DNA of 64,000 bases. It comes from Stenopsyche tienmushanensis. Lineage: Eukaryota; Arthropoda; Insecta; Trichoptera; Stenopsychidae. Both the position numbers and the translations under genes were made by a program. This document shows, one piece after another, positions 1 to 10,989 of this stretch; the first letter of the stretch is position 1, and the number at the start of each line of letters is the position of its first letter. The notes beneath the pieces are model-generated. The model was not told the origin of the DNA and searched no databases. It saw only the letters and a list, made by a program, of their open reading frames with translations. The stretch is taken from positions 372,001 to 436,000 of the forward strand of contig WACJ01000269.1 in assembly GCA_008973525.1 (NCBI GenBank), in the 5' to 3' direction.

Positions 1-656
1 GTTTCGATGCTTTAATCTGAAAGGATGAACCGCAATCGAGACGTCGACCATGTTTCTGTTCGGAGCGAAGATTTCGAAGACGATTGCGAAGGTAATGACG
101 GTCGGAAGTCTTTGTGTAGCACACGATTGCTAATTGAGTGCGGTCAATGATTACATTCAGCCATAATTGAATGAATATGTCAAACTATTACGATGAGTTA
201 TTCGATGAGTCAGACTAGAATTCGTGATAACGAGACTCAATTACACTTTATAATGACATGACAGATCAACGAGAATGTTAATAGAAACAGTTGAAATGGC
301 CACTAATTGAAAACGTGGTATAAAGTATACAAATAATTGAAATAATTGGGACGTTGCTCATTCTCGCATGCTAATATAACCTGAAATTCCTTATCTTTGA
401 TAAACTGCGCCTGAACCGAAATGTTATTCTGTGAGCATGTGATATCAATCAATCAATAATTTTAAATTCATTCAATTCTATCCCTATCTAAGCAAAACTA
501 GTGAAATTGGTGAAAATCAGATTGGCACATAAAATATCGATTTGTATCTAATGGCGCCAATTGCAGTGAATATCTCGAAACGCAACATAGATTATATTAA
601 TATAAGCCCATTTAAATATAAAAACCAATGACACAAAATTTAATTAATTAAAAATT
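1..656. other. AT-rich stretch, no gene seen
   Basis: I see no long open frame, RNA gene or repeat end here. The first 130 bases are less AT-rich than the rest, but no recognisable product can be read from them in any frame. Confidence 0.6.
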
Positions 657-664
657 GATATATG

Positions 665-908
665 CAGTGGTGGATTTCCTTCTTCGTTAATATCTTGGGC
701 CTCATAAATTCCGGGACCAACGTGTAATTCAAGGTACATTCTCATCCTTTGAAATAAACGGGTTCAACTGCCGCGTAATAGTGAAACCGTGTATATCAAA
801 GACCGAAATGTAGTCGAGAATGTATCCTACGCCGAAAAACTGAATAGGTCCAGGGGGCCTCAAACTTAAATTGCGGCAAGAGCCTCTCAAGTGCTAAATC
901 CGCCACTG
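665..908. mobile_element. hAT-type MITE with perfect 8-bp target duplication
   Basis: The 244-bp unit begins CAGTGGTGGATTT and ends AAATCCGCCACTG, exact 13-bp terminal inverted repeats. It is flanked on both sides by the same 8 bases, GATATATG (657-664 and 909-916). An 8-bp duplication and CAG...CTG ends are the hallmarks of the hAT superfamily. It has no coding capacity, so it was moved by a transposase encoded elsewhere. The intact duplication suggests a fairly recent insertion. Confidence 0.88.
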
Positions 909-916
909 GATATATG

Positions 917-1327
917 ATAAAAATCTATTGATTTTCCTTCTTGAAATGTATGGTTATGCTACTTTTCCGCCGATCGACTTATATAAGAACTCATATAAAT
1001 AGTTTATGAATAGTATTTGAAAATAAGAAAAAATATAATTAACATTACAATCAAGTTTTACATTTATTTCGCGTTATATTATTTCCACGATATATTACAT
1101 TGTAAAAGTCTCGGATAATACCCAAAATACATTCATAAAATAATCAATTAATTAGCCACAATATTTCTGCAAAATTTAAAGATACGCATTGAAATAATAA
1201 AATTATCAGCTTATGATCATATAATTGTTCATAAGAAACGCTTATGTATTGCATTATCACTTAATTTGGTCAGGACTTCAAAGACTAAATTCTTTTAATA
1301 ATCCGAAAAAATAGAATTTGTATTATA
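917..1327. other. AT-rich stretch, no gene seen
   Basis: No coding or repeat signal that I can support; very AT-rich DNA. Confidence 0.6.
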
Positions 1328-1715
1328 CAGAGTGTTTTGTACATGGATCAACAATTTTTTTTTTTTTTTTTGAGATTAAGATATTATTTTGTTACGCTTC
1401 ACACATAAGCCCTATGTCTTATAAGCTACGTTTCACACATAGGGCCTATTTATTTGTCTTGTTTTCTCATATCTCATTCATTCGCACAATTTTTGTGACT
1501 TAGGAAGCTCGGAACTAGTTTTCTTTAAACCAATTGCATAAAAAAATGATGATTTAAAGTTGAAAATTTGGTTATTTTTTTAGAGTGTTGAAAAAAAAAT
1601 ATATTTCGTCAACGTATATTTCGACAGTAAGGACATAGGGTATATGTGTTAAACATAGCAAAACACACCCCTAGCCCCAAAAAAAAAAATGTCGGTCCAT
1701 GTGCAAAACACCCTT
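1328..1715. mobile_element. TA-flanked MITE, family with CAGGGTGTTTTGCACATGG ends
   Basis: The left end reads CAGAGTGTTTTGTACATGG and the right end, reverse-complemented, AAGGGTGTTTTGCACATGG. TA dinucleotides flank both ends (1326-1327 and 1716-1717). The subterminal sequence (an A or T run, then a TTTCACACATAGGGCC-like block) matches the compact foldback copy at 41599-41764 and the left end of the element at 50844. TA duplication and these ends suggest the Tc1/mariner group. The middle (about 1460-1630) holds no gene. The short open frames crossing it are chance frames. Confidence 0.75.
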
Positions 1716-1934
1716 TATAAATCATGGAGCTAATACAAACAACTTTATAAACAGTATCTTCATTTAGCAAATATAATTCTAATTGTTTGGCCAAGTTTTA
1801 ACCTTTTTTTTAAACATTTCAAGGCAAAATATATAACAACACTATTATCATCATTTAAATTTCAGATTATTACAGATGTTACTTCTATCAAATTTGCTCA
1901 ATTAATATCTTCTTTCGTCAATAATTCTTGAATA

Positions 1935-2014
1935 TACTCAAACCTCTTTTTGTGCGACTTTTTTTGTGCGATTTTCCGCGGAACGCATCTACTGCACAAA
2001 AAAAGATTTAAGTG
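1935..2014. mobile_element. 80-bp solo MITE, pogo/Tigger-like family P
   Basis: It starts TACTCAAACCTCTTTTTGTG and ends CACAAAAAAAGATTTAAGTG, flanked by TA. These are the two ends of family P brought together with almost nothing between. Longer copies of the family lie at 24291-25243, 32806-33683, 49518-50603 and 60912-61391. Ends beginning CA(C/G)TCAAACCTC with TA flanks resemble pogo/Tigger elements; that assignment is inference. Confidence 0.75.
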
Positions 2015-2016
2015 TA

Positions 2017-2105
2017 TCCTTTAAATTTATATCATTAAAGCCTTCTCCTCCAATATATTTGGTAAGTTCTACTCTTGCATCCAATCTGTTTTAACTAAAT
2101 CGATT
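2017..2105 (-). repeat. Short dispersed repeat shared with 10895-10990
   Basis: About 85 bases, including the block TCATTAAAGCCTTCTCCTCC and a later CGATTAGACG, align with 10895-10990, where a 13-bp gap is needed. On the minus strand both can be read as a short acidic peptide containing G/S-F-N-D-I/M-N, resembling the C-terminal tail of pogo-like transposases. The repeat lies directly against the solo MITE at 1935-2014, which fits leftover coding sequence of the same superfamily, but homology is not proven. Confidence 0.45.
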
Positions 2106-2109
2106 AGAC

Positions 2110-4285
2110 GAACACTTTGGTTGTGTATTTTATATACGGATGGATTTATGAAGTCGTAAAACGTTTTCACATCTTCATGGTCTCAATAGATTCATCATCG
2201 ACTGTATTCAATCGACAGATCCACGATTTCTTAATTGTAGGAATAAACCGTATTGTAGGAATGCCGTATTATAGGATACAGCCATATGCACACATTAAAT
2301 TCACCAGATCAAGTATTCAACTGAATTATTTAAGTATTAATTTTTAACACCCATTGATTGTATATTTGTAGACTAATGTTCTTATTAAGTCAATATTAGG
2401 TTTTAAATAATATTATAAATTAACATAAAAATAAAAATGAGTTCGCTATTATCAATTAGTATATAAGCAAGTGTATCAATATATGAATTTAGTAACACTT
2501 AATATGGTCGCCTATTTGTAATGATTATCAATTGACTTTATGAATTAATGTGATATTTGAGCAAACAGAATGCGTTAGAATCATTTCGTTATTAAAATTC
2601 ATTATAGGGGTTTTTTTGCATGAAAATATATATAATTCATATCCGAAGGGAGCGCACAATCGCGATACATTGTTTGGTAGAAATCACCGTTCAGTTGGAA
2701 ATTTTCATATCTTGCATCTTTGTTATTCACTTTTGATGATCAAATATTCATGGGGAATGTGATTTCATCCCGGATGGATAAAGAATTGGAATCACATCAG
2801 AATGCAAGACGTGAATGGAAAATCTCAATGTTCGCTGAACTGTTAAGACTTGCCTACAAATGTATATTTGAAATGGACGATGTATAAAGACGTCGGTGCA
2901 TTTTACGACCCTCTCGAATGACTTTAAAACTCGAGAAGGAATCTAATTTACGATTGAAATAATCGCATTATTGCTATGCTCATGATGTTTTAATGTTTAT
3001 TTTTCGTCATTAGTCACGTTTTTTTTCCTTATCAGCCTGGTTGTAATTTGCACTCGAGTATTACTATTACAAGATAAAGACGTGTTTATCTAAGAAAAAT
3101 GCGGTAGATCTTCTTCTAAGAATTTTGTAAAATGTGCCGCAATTTTTAGTTTCTTTAAGAATACTCAAACAATGCGAAATTTTCTTTATTTTTGCTCTGA
3201 TAACAATACTTTGAGAATGCGGTATCACGAAGAGATTCATCTACCATCTTATCATACAATAATTATAAATCCGATTGAAAGGGAATGTCTTTATATCCCT
3301 TAATATTTTCCATCGATATGATAGAGTAAATAGATATTAGTTTCATTGACAGTCTTTATGTTCGAAATATATAGCTTTATAAACTACGGATAATTGTAAC
3401 TACAGTATAATATGCAGGATAATTGCTAAAGTACTTGGCACCCGGGGCGCATCCTTCCTTTGAGGATATCGCTACCCTTAAATAGTGATACAATTAGGGT
3501 TACTGTGGCCCACAAGCTGGTAACAAAGAAATTACATTGCTTCCTTATATTATCTATTAAAATTAATTAATATTCATTAAGGGCAATAAAATTATCTGTG
3601 TTATAAAAAAGTGAACAATAAAGAGCTATGTGAGCCTGAAAAAAAATCAGAATATAAAAAAATGTGTTAAAAAACAGAATCAAAAACCAACCCAAACCCA
3701 AAAACTCTAAAAATCCCACAAAAAGACTCCTGTTAATTAATCTTTAAATAATTATGGTGAAAATTGGTCTTCATATCGTAAATGAATTTTTTCGATTTTT
3801 AGTACATCAAAAGCGCGTAAATTAAGTGACATTTAAAAAAAATACGTTATACAAAGACAGTGCTATTGAAAACTCCCAAGAACAACCGAACAGACTTAAA
3901 ATTGGATGTTCGGTCATCAATTTAAATTCCAAATATTGCAAAAATATTTTTGGTATTGCTTTTAGCAATCCCTTTTTTGGGACCATTGACGACCATTGTG
4001 GCATGGTTTTACATGGCGTATGTATATATTTAAAAATGTGATCGCCAACCATATTTCCTGTAGGATTCAAAACCAAGATGATTGGAGCCTTGAGTTTTCC
4101 AGCTATCTAGAAGTGCTCCTGAGGCCGGGGGATTTTTTTTGTTTTGTTTAGAAGTTGGTACATCTGGCGCATAGGGGGGATCCTAACGGTCATTTTTTTT
4201 GATCCCGCGTGTTTGTTGGCCATTTTGTTTAGTCATAGTAAACGCTTCCGATGGAAAGGTCGTCGCGCGTTCAAGATCCGCGTGG
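2110..4285. other. Long stretch without a recognised gene
   Basis: The open frames at 2117-2347, 2550-2762, 3822-4076 (minus) and 3826-4041 are short, AT-driven and match nothing I know. A locally GC-richer patch at about 3430-3520 (containing GCACCCGGGGCGC) may be an eroded transposon end, but no partner was found. Confidence 0.5.
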
Positions 4286-4289
4286 TCAT

Positions 4290-4794
4290 CCGATTTTTGA
4301 CTTGGCAGAATAATATCACCATGAATATTCATCAGAACATCGATGAAGTGTATGATAGTGATGTGATGAGTCGACAACATATCACGAAGTGGGTTAAGTT
4401 ACAAGAAGTTATGTACGATCAGTCTATCCAGAATTCATCACACCGGAGCACCGTCAAAATTGTGTGACCGTCACGCTTGAATTTATGGATCGTTTTGCAC
4501 ATGAAGGGAAAGTTTTGCTTCTTTCATGATGAGGGATGAAACGTACAATAGTTGTGTCATTACACCCCAGAATAAAAAAAAAACAAAACAAAAAGAGCTG
4601 TCGGTGGAGGTCTATGACACTGGCATACAAAAGCTAGTAATAGGTCTATGACTACAGAAAGGTCTCGATCTCGACTACAATTACTTTGAAAAATAGTTTA
4701 ATATATTTGTAAAGTAGCCTGTGAATTTCAATTGAATACAAGCATTTTTCGATACTAAATAAATGTTGTAACCGCACTTTCTGGATGGCCCTCG
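4290..4794 (+). pseudogene. Mariner transposase remnant (SETMAR-like group)
   Basis: This is a decayed mariner transposase, a cut-and-paste DDD enzyme. Pieces readable in order are the N-terminal helix-turn-helix (EVYDSDVMSRQHITKW, about 4342-4390), the region before the first catalytic aspartate (MDRFAHEGKVLL, about 4482-4520), the catalytic block GDET followed after a frame change by HYTP (about 4530-4570), and the C-terminal tail (YDTGIQKL, about 4612-4636). The last bases, CTTTCTGGATGGCCCTCG followed by TA, look like the right terminal repeat of such an element, ending at 4794. Large parts of the roughly 345-residue protein are missing and several frame changes are needed. No left end was found, although sequence from about 4040 may also belong to it. 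Confidence 0.75.
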
Positions 4795-4796
4795 TA

Positions 4797-6090
4797 GATA
4801 CAATGGACGTTGTTTGGGGTTCAAATTATATTGACTTTATTCCATTAATCCTTGATAATTCAACATTTTTACGATGGTTTTTAAATATAAATTTGATTAT
4901 TTTAAAGTATGGAAATTCATAAGTAACAACGATGAAACTCATTTCTATAAAGTTTTAGAAAGTAAACTCTAATTTGTTATTCATTGAATTTTTAATTTGG
5001 AGACCCTCTTCTGCACCCCCTTTGATATAAATTTGGTCTTGCTTCATTATATTTTTTACGGTTTATAATATTATTAAGCCCGCCATGCAGAGTCTGTGTA
5101 TTATATTTCAAACTCTTTATGGCATCGTAGCTTTCAACCCTCTTTTAATTCTTGCAACAGGAGCGCAGAAATTAAAGTCGTATTTTGTCGCTAAATTGTG
5201 CGACATTTAAAAAAAAGAGTTTTTTATAAATAAAATTAATTTGAAGGTGAAATATGACAAAACAGCCTACAACCACGTAGGAATTAAGAGTGTCAGATGT
5301 TTATGTCGTACGTGTATAGGCTGAATAGTTATCACCTGCGGTTCGTGAATTTTAATACTCGCAAGCGCCTTTTTTGGCTGTTTTACAATGGAAATTAGTT
5401 AGGAGTGCCCCTTTTTTTTGTGATGGAGGCCTTTTTTACCCCCCACACATAACATGAACAGTTCTATGGTTTTAGATTTGAGTTTGAACGTAGCACTTTA
5501 TTTTTATTCGTGGTTATTCTCCGGAGCCGGCCAATTTGTAATGCAAATTTTCGCGGAAAATCTCCGGCTTTTAAACGATTCAAATTTTCTTTGTCGGTGC
5601 TCGATTACGTATTTATATTTGATAATTGTTTTGAAAACAGACCCCTTCGAAAAATAAATTATTTTCGCCCATAAATTTTATCAAATTAATGGGCGGACAA
5701 TAAACGCCTATTAAGATGTCATAAAGAAATAAGCAGAGATGTCGAAATTTATAGCGTAAAGCTGAAATATCTCTCGAATAAGATCCTGAATTAAGACTAT
5801 ATAGAGATGCTGTAATATTCGTTTACATGTGAAATTCTTCTCATTATTATTTAACATGTTCGTAGATTAGATCTAGGCTTTATTGACGATTTTCATGAAA
5901 ATTTGTATACATAGTTAAATTCGCTTTTATTTTAAATATGCTATAATGAAGATTAAGATAATTTTTTTCAGTGCTAGGAAATCAGGACAATTTCAGCACA
6001 AAATGGTTGAATCATGCATATTTGTATTCCCTCATTTTTATGAACATAGTAAAAATACAGAATGCGGCAGGGAAACTACCTTATTTATAA
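4797..6090. other. Stretch without a recognised gene
   Basis: The frames at 5454-5657 and 5946-6188 are short. The second overlaps the dispersed repeat at 6095-6235, and only that part is shared with another locus. Nothing else can be supported. Confidence 0.5.
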
Positions 6091-6094
6091 ATAT

Positions 6095-6235
6095 GAAAAA
6101 CACAAGCATTATGGGAGATATCAGTTTAATTATTTTTTTCACGTCAAGAGAGACGTTTAAAGATAATCCACTGTATGATCGTTACTAAATCTACTTGAGA
6201 GAAAACGTTAGGTCTCGCTCGTTAGAACGAGTGTC
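6095..6235 (+). repeat. Dispersed repeat E, copy 1 (copy 2 at 52690-52835, minus)
   Basis: About 95 bases align with the reverse complement of 52690-52835. The best blocks are GATATCAG and, after an AT-rich spacer, AAAGA(T/C)AATCCACTG followed by ATGATC. In both copies the same reading frame stays open and gives similar peptides: GDISLIIFFTSRETFKDNPL here, EDISFF-RE-I-FKDNPLHD in the other. It may be part of an unidentified transposon protein or simply a young non-coding repeat. Confidence 0.55.
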
Positions 6236-8015
6236 ACCCCATTCTTCTTGAAATAACTGTCGCTTCAGGGCGGGCGTTTTAAATAAGGAAGTTTTCATGT
6301 CGAACCCAGTATTTATTGTTTTCAGCATAAATATGGTTTTTTAACGGTCCATGACTGTCAAATTAAACACATAAATAAAGGCTTAATTTTAAATACAAAT
6401 GTATTGTAATTCAATTTATTCGGGACCGTCAGAAAGAGACAAGCTGCGAGACTCCGATAACGAGCCACTTGCGTTCTATATGACCACATTATACTTCTCT
6501 ACGGCCGCACACATGGAGGTTGTCATCATCTCACGATGAGAGTGTTGTTTTGCGTCCGCTTATTTTTACCCCATATTACACATGTTGTCAATATCTACAT
6601 AAAACCCCCTTTGTTATTTTATCTCTTACACCGGCAATGATAATATAACTCCCACTAGGATTAAGCATCAACGACTTCATTGAATAAATCGAATCATCCC
6701 AGTCTCGTCAGTCAACATTCGGTTGTTGACCACAATGTCGATGAGATGTAAACATGTCGTTATGTGGAGTTAGCACTCGTGATGATGGAACAAGAGCTCG
6801 ACTGTGGCCTCGTAATGGAGTCGGAAGTTTATAGAGCGGAAAATCTGGTAACCCTACGACCCATAACTACGACTACAATGGTTAAGCTCTTGCATGTCGT
6901 TAATGCTCCACTAATGGCCATTTTAGATATTAACCTTATCGCCTTTATCAATTCAAGAATGTGCTATTCAAAGTACTGAGCACTGTAGCGTCAAATGAAT
7001 TCCAAGAAGAATCCTGCCTTGTGTGGGCTGTTGCGTATTATTATTTCATCAAAATATATTATTCAATCCTTAAAGTCTATCCTTCAATTTGTTACCACAA
7101 AATTGTTTCTTGTAAACGTCTGGCAAACTCAAGAAAAATAAATGGATATAATTCCGCTTTATACTTGGAGTGACGTTGATGTCTGTAAAAAATAAATTCT
7201 ATGGAACCGAATTTTTCGCAAAACAGTCCAGGTATTATGTTTAAAAATGCGAATATGAACTCAGAGTGAACAAATTATATAATAACTTCGTATTGCTTTA
7301 GAAATTGTATAACGATTTAAACTCTGGACAGGTTCGGGTTCAAATCCAAATTGTGGACAAAATTTTCACCGCATAAAACCATTTAGGAGAATAGGAATAT
7401 TAATATTTTTGATCGATCATCCAAGCTTATTCTGGTTTTCTGGATCTGATAAAGTTATTTTAGGTACAAACACATATTAGGCGGGTGTTCACGCGTGTGA
7501 ACTTTCCGTTGTGGTGGGCAAAATTAAGAATCACATGCAAGAAAATACTTTCTACTTGTAACTAAAAAATGTTTTCTACTTCTAACCCTTTGATTAGTAA
7601 ATTATTTTTTTTAATCGAGTTAAACGTAGATGTTCGTATATTCACCATTTATCGTCCACACAAATCCATTTTTCTCTCAGGACCGCGCAGCGTGAGTGAA
7701 GCTTGTATATCAATAAATGAGCCTTAACACGGTTGATATTCACACATTATGCACTCAATATTTTTTCATTTCTTTGCGTAAATATAAACAATACACATGT
7801 GTATCTTCAGTTTTAGTTCCAAAATAATGCATTTGTTCAATACAATAGCGTTTCAGAGAGAATTACTTTTGTTACTACGCTGAGTTTTAAGTATATAATT
7901 GATTTATGTTTCTACTATTTATTATGATTCTAAGACCACTAACGATCTGAGATGACCCCATATCTGATGATTTTCAACCGAATACGGACAAATTCCATTA
8001 TAATTATAATGTTTA
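6236..8015. other. Stretch without a recognised gene
   Basis: Less AT-rich patches at 6420-6560 and 6720-6900 carry short frames (6764-6979, 6961-7173) that I cannot assign. A B-box-like GGTTCAAATCC at about 7336-7346 lacks the rest of a tRNA fold. The remainder is AT-rich. Confidence 0.5.
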
Positions 8016-8019
8016 TTAA

Positions 8020-8939
8020 GGCGTCTTCTCACTTTACAAATTTAAAAAAATCGATTTTTATTTTATTTTAAATTTTGAAAGTATATATCTTCAAAAATGT
8101 TATATCGAAATTTCATAAAGATCGGACGAGTCTAACTACATTTTTTGGCGACCGTTAGGTGACTACCTGAGAGCACCAGGCTGCATACGTATTGTTCAGA
8201 CTCATGGTGCAAGTACAAGAAAGTGGTGAAAAACCATCAGATAGAAACTTTTAAACATTCTTCTGCTCTAGCTGAGGATGTTCACGAGGTTTTGAAACCA
8301 ATTTATGAAGATCTTCGGAGGAAATACCCAAAATAACAACGAGTGTTTCAACAGCTGTGTCTGGGCAATTTTTCTGCAACCAAAACTTTAAACGCGTTTA
8401 TCTCAAAACAAGGTTTTTCGGTGGCTTGTTGATGAAATTTCGGAAACTATCCAGCCGATTATCATGAAATTTGAATGACATATTCTTCATAGTTATGGCT
8501 ATAGCGCAATCATCAGATTTTTGAAATTTTGATTTTAAGTAATTTTTTTTTACAAAAAACTCAAAAAAAAACGCGTTTTTTATTACTTTTTCGAAAAACG
8601 TGCGCCATTTTGTTATTTTCGCGAATATCAAAAATCTGATGATATGCGCTATAGCCACTGATATACTGAATCTAAAACTGTTTTATTTTTTTGTTTCAAA
8701 TGACCCATCTCGGAGATACCATCAACAAGCCACGAACATAACATTTCTACGCGGGTTTTTCGATGCTACTGTTTTATTATAATAATTGTTCAAAAAAATA
8801 AAAAATAAATTTTTTTCATGTACTTGAAAGATGTGTTTATTACATAAGATCCATTTTATCTCATAATTTTTAGCGAAAATCCTCAAAAAAAAATCGTGAA
8901 AATAGTCTATTTTTGAGGCGCCTAAAGTGAGAAGACGCC
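8020..8939 (+). mobile_element. TTAA-flanked Kolobok-like DNA transposon
   Basis: The ends are GGCGTCTTCTCACTTTA and TAAAGTGAGAAGACGCC, perfect 17-bp inverted repeats, with TTAA immediately outside each (8016-8019 and 8940-8943). TTAA duplications are used by the piggyBac and Kolobok superfamilies. The internal coding scrap at 8165-8395 resembles the Mutator-like transposase domain found in insect Kolobok-type elements rather than piggyBac, which is why I prefer Kolobok. At 920 bp it is an internally deleted derivative. The perfect ends suggest it moved using a helper transposase. Confidence 0.75.
8165..8395 (+). pseudogene. C-terminal piece of Kolobok/Mutator-like transposase
   Basis: Readable blocks are HTYCSDSWCKYKK (about 8188-8226), VLKPIYEDLRRK (about 8290-8325) and, after a frame change, NNECFNSCVWAIFLQPK (about 8333-8385). 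They match the pattern SWCK(Y/F)-x(n)-L-x-I-(K/Q)-P-(I/V)-(Y/F)-x-DL-x(n)-C-x-x-G-x-T-Q-N-x-NE-(S/C)-FN-x-x-(I/V)-W that I know from the C-terminal half of these proteins. Only about 75 residues of a much larger protein remain, and the conserved CLHG-T-Q block is lost at the frameshift. It is not functional. Confidence 0.65.
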
Positions 8940-8943
8940 TTAA

Positions 8944-10625
8944 GTCGTCATCTGTTGATAATTGATATGAAAAAAAACCTTCGAATATTTTATTGCTTTA
9001 TAGAAATACAATTGATTATTTGTGTTTATAAAACTTGGCCAGAAATTCAATTACAACGGTACAAAAGAATAAAAGAAGATGTACAAGTGTATGATGAGAT
9101 GCAATATACTCTTCCCGTCTCTGTTTTCGATTTACTAATTTCCGCACTCAACGTGCGAAAATTCTTTTTCTGTATGCGTAATTACTAATCAACGGGTTAA
9201 ACTAAAAAAATGTATTTTTTTGCCAACGCTTCCTATATAATCTTACATTTTATCCTAATATCGACGTTAGTTGTGATTGGACTTGGATTGTTACATTAGG
9301 TTAAATCAATATAATATACAGTACTACGAAAAATATCCTTTCCTTAGAAAATTTTACTATGAAGATCGCCTACATCGGATCTTAAGAAGCCTTATCTTAA
9401 GAATAAATGAGCTTGAATGATTTTGTAAATGAATTCAAATTCTATAATGGAGCGTGTGGAATATACGACATTGCTTCTAGTCTAGTATCTAATAAATAGA
9501 AATTAATGTAGCTACGTCTTATGAAATAATTTGGGCGTCGATTCGATGTAATTCATCATTTTGCTAACATAGTTGTAAGGCTTTCAAAGAGGCAGCGTTC
9601 TTATTGAAGGATATCGTATATAGAATTTGTCTGATATTTACGACGAGGTTAAGCTATCAATAATTACGAAGCCCTATTTATTTAAGTCACAATGATCGAT
9701 TATGTTTATTGGGTCTAGTTTTTATGGTTCATGTTACGTATAACATTGAAATATTGTATGAAATAAATTACATCACAGTATGTAGGATTTATGTAATTAG
9801 ACGAATAATTATTTTGGCTCGCGAATACGAACAGTGAGGCTTTAATCCTTCTTCGGATAAACTTAAGACAATGCGTATCTGTCTGGCGACAGATTAACCG
9901 GATTTCCGGTACCAGAATTTATGGCACGGACGTCTTTGATCGGAAAATATTTCAAATTTATAACCCACCATTCAATTACCTGGAGGGGCTTGAAAGAATC
10001 TATAGAATTTGCTAGCGTTCGAGCAAGTTGCTCCACGATTTTAGTTTGGACATGTTTGTCTGACGAAACTTCGATTTTTTTTATCAATGGCAATCTTTGG
10101 CGTCAGTCGTGTAAAACTAAAAAGACAAACAACATTTTATCGTTGTGTTGGAAGCTCGTAAAAGACAACTTCCTGGAGACGAAAATAAAATTAGGAGACT
10201 CGTTGTGTCGTTACGGACTTCTCTGTAGTAGTTCCCTTAGCTAAATACAATAATGGGACATAAAGTATGTGTATTTAAACGTGAAATTAAAACGGTGAAT
10301 TTATTATACAGCTTTTTTGCCAACGGAAGTGAGCCTTGATATTTTCAACGTGAAATTAAACCCTTATCTGCTTCGGAGAAGAAGAAAAATTTACAATTTA
10401 AAAACCATTAAGTATTTAATTATAAATTAAAGAAATCGACGCTTATTATATTATTCGATATTTGATAATATTATTATTACATAATTAAATACTTTTATTA
10501 TAAAAAATTAGAATGGTTGAAAATCCCTGAACGGCGCATTAAAAATCGTGTGAATCGATTCAGTTGATGATAAATGGCTCGGCGGCTATAAAAGTACGGT
10601 CTTATCTCTCGAATGTTATGACCAA
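8944..10625. other. Stretch without a recognised gene
   Basis: Mostly AT-rich. At 9840-10250 the base composition is more balanced and both strands are open: 9863-10093 on the minus strand, with a sequence of ordinary amino-acid composition that starts only at a TTG, and 9921-10244 on the plus strand. I recognise neither. Either could be a decayed transposon or an exon. Confidence 0.4.
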
Positions 10626-10639
10626 AATATAATTCTTCA

Positions 10640-10723
10640 TTATAAGAGGGACCGCCACTAAAAAGCGGCGATTATATAAGGTAAAAGTCAGTATAAAAAT
10701 GTTCATTATAGCAGGGTCGATTG
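10640..10723. repeat. Right end of a pogo/Tigger-like element
   Basis: The sequence TTCATTATAGCAGGGTCGAT runs to TTG at 10723 and is followed by TA. Reverse-complemented it begins CAATCGACCCTGCTATAATG, the shape of a pogo/Tigger terminal repeat. A second subterminal copy, TTCATTATAAGAGGGACCGC, sits about 65 bases upstream. I found no matching left end, so this is a fragment. Confidence 0.5.
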
Positions 10724-10774
10724 TATAATATATGGAATTTATTTATGAATTTCACTCTAAAATTTTACAATTCC

Positions 10775-10985
10775 AACACACTTCAAACAGTTTCATGCTT
10801 TCCATTTGTGCTATCGTTCTCTGAATTTTGGTTAACTCCTGAATGAGCCATTTCCAGCAAACTTGCTTCATCAGTGTCTTCTTCCGCCAGTAATTTTGGG
10901 ATATCCTCGACATTCATATCGTTAAAGCTCTCCTCCGCCTTCCTATAGATTTAGCACTCTGTTTTCAGCTGATTCGATTAGGCGT
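10775..10985 (-). pseudogene. Probable pogo-like transposase C-terminal tail
   Basis: Read on the minus strand, the frame gives ESFNDMNVEDIPKLLAEEDT, then acidic sequence and a stop near 10783. Acidic tails with VEDI/DEDL motifs after the DDE domain are common in pogo/Tigger transposases, which are CENP-B-like. The related short repeat at 2017-2105 and the pogo-like end at 10640-10723 support the assignment. There is no DDE domain, start codon or intact frame. It could also be an unrelated acidic chance frame. Confidence 0.35.
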
Positions 10986-10989
10986 GATA

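Noticed and set aside
1318..1503. Open frame over the MITE left arm
   Set aside because: It lies across a T-run and the terminal repeats of a MITE, starts at TTG and has no family features.
7329..7350. GGTTCAAATCC B-box-like sequence as a tRNA gene
   Set aside because: No acceptor, D or anticodon arm can be folded around it.
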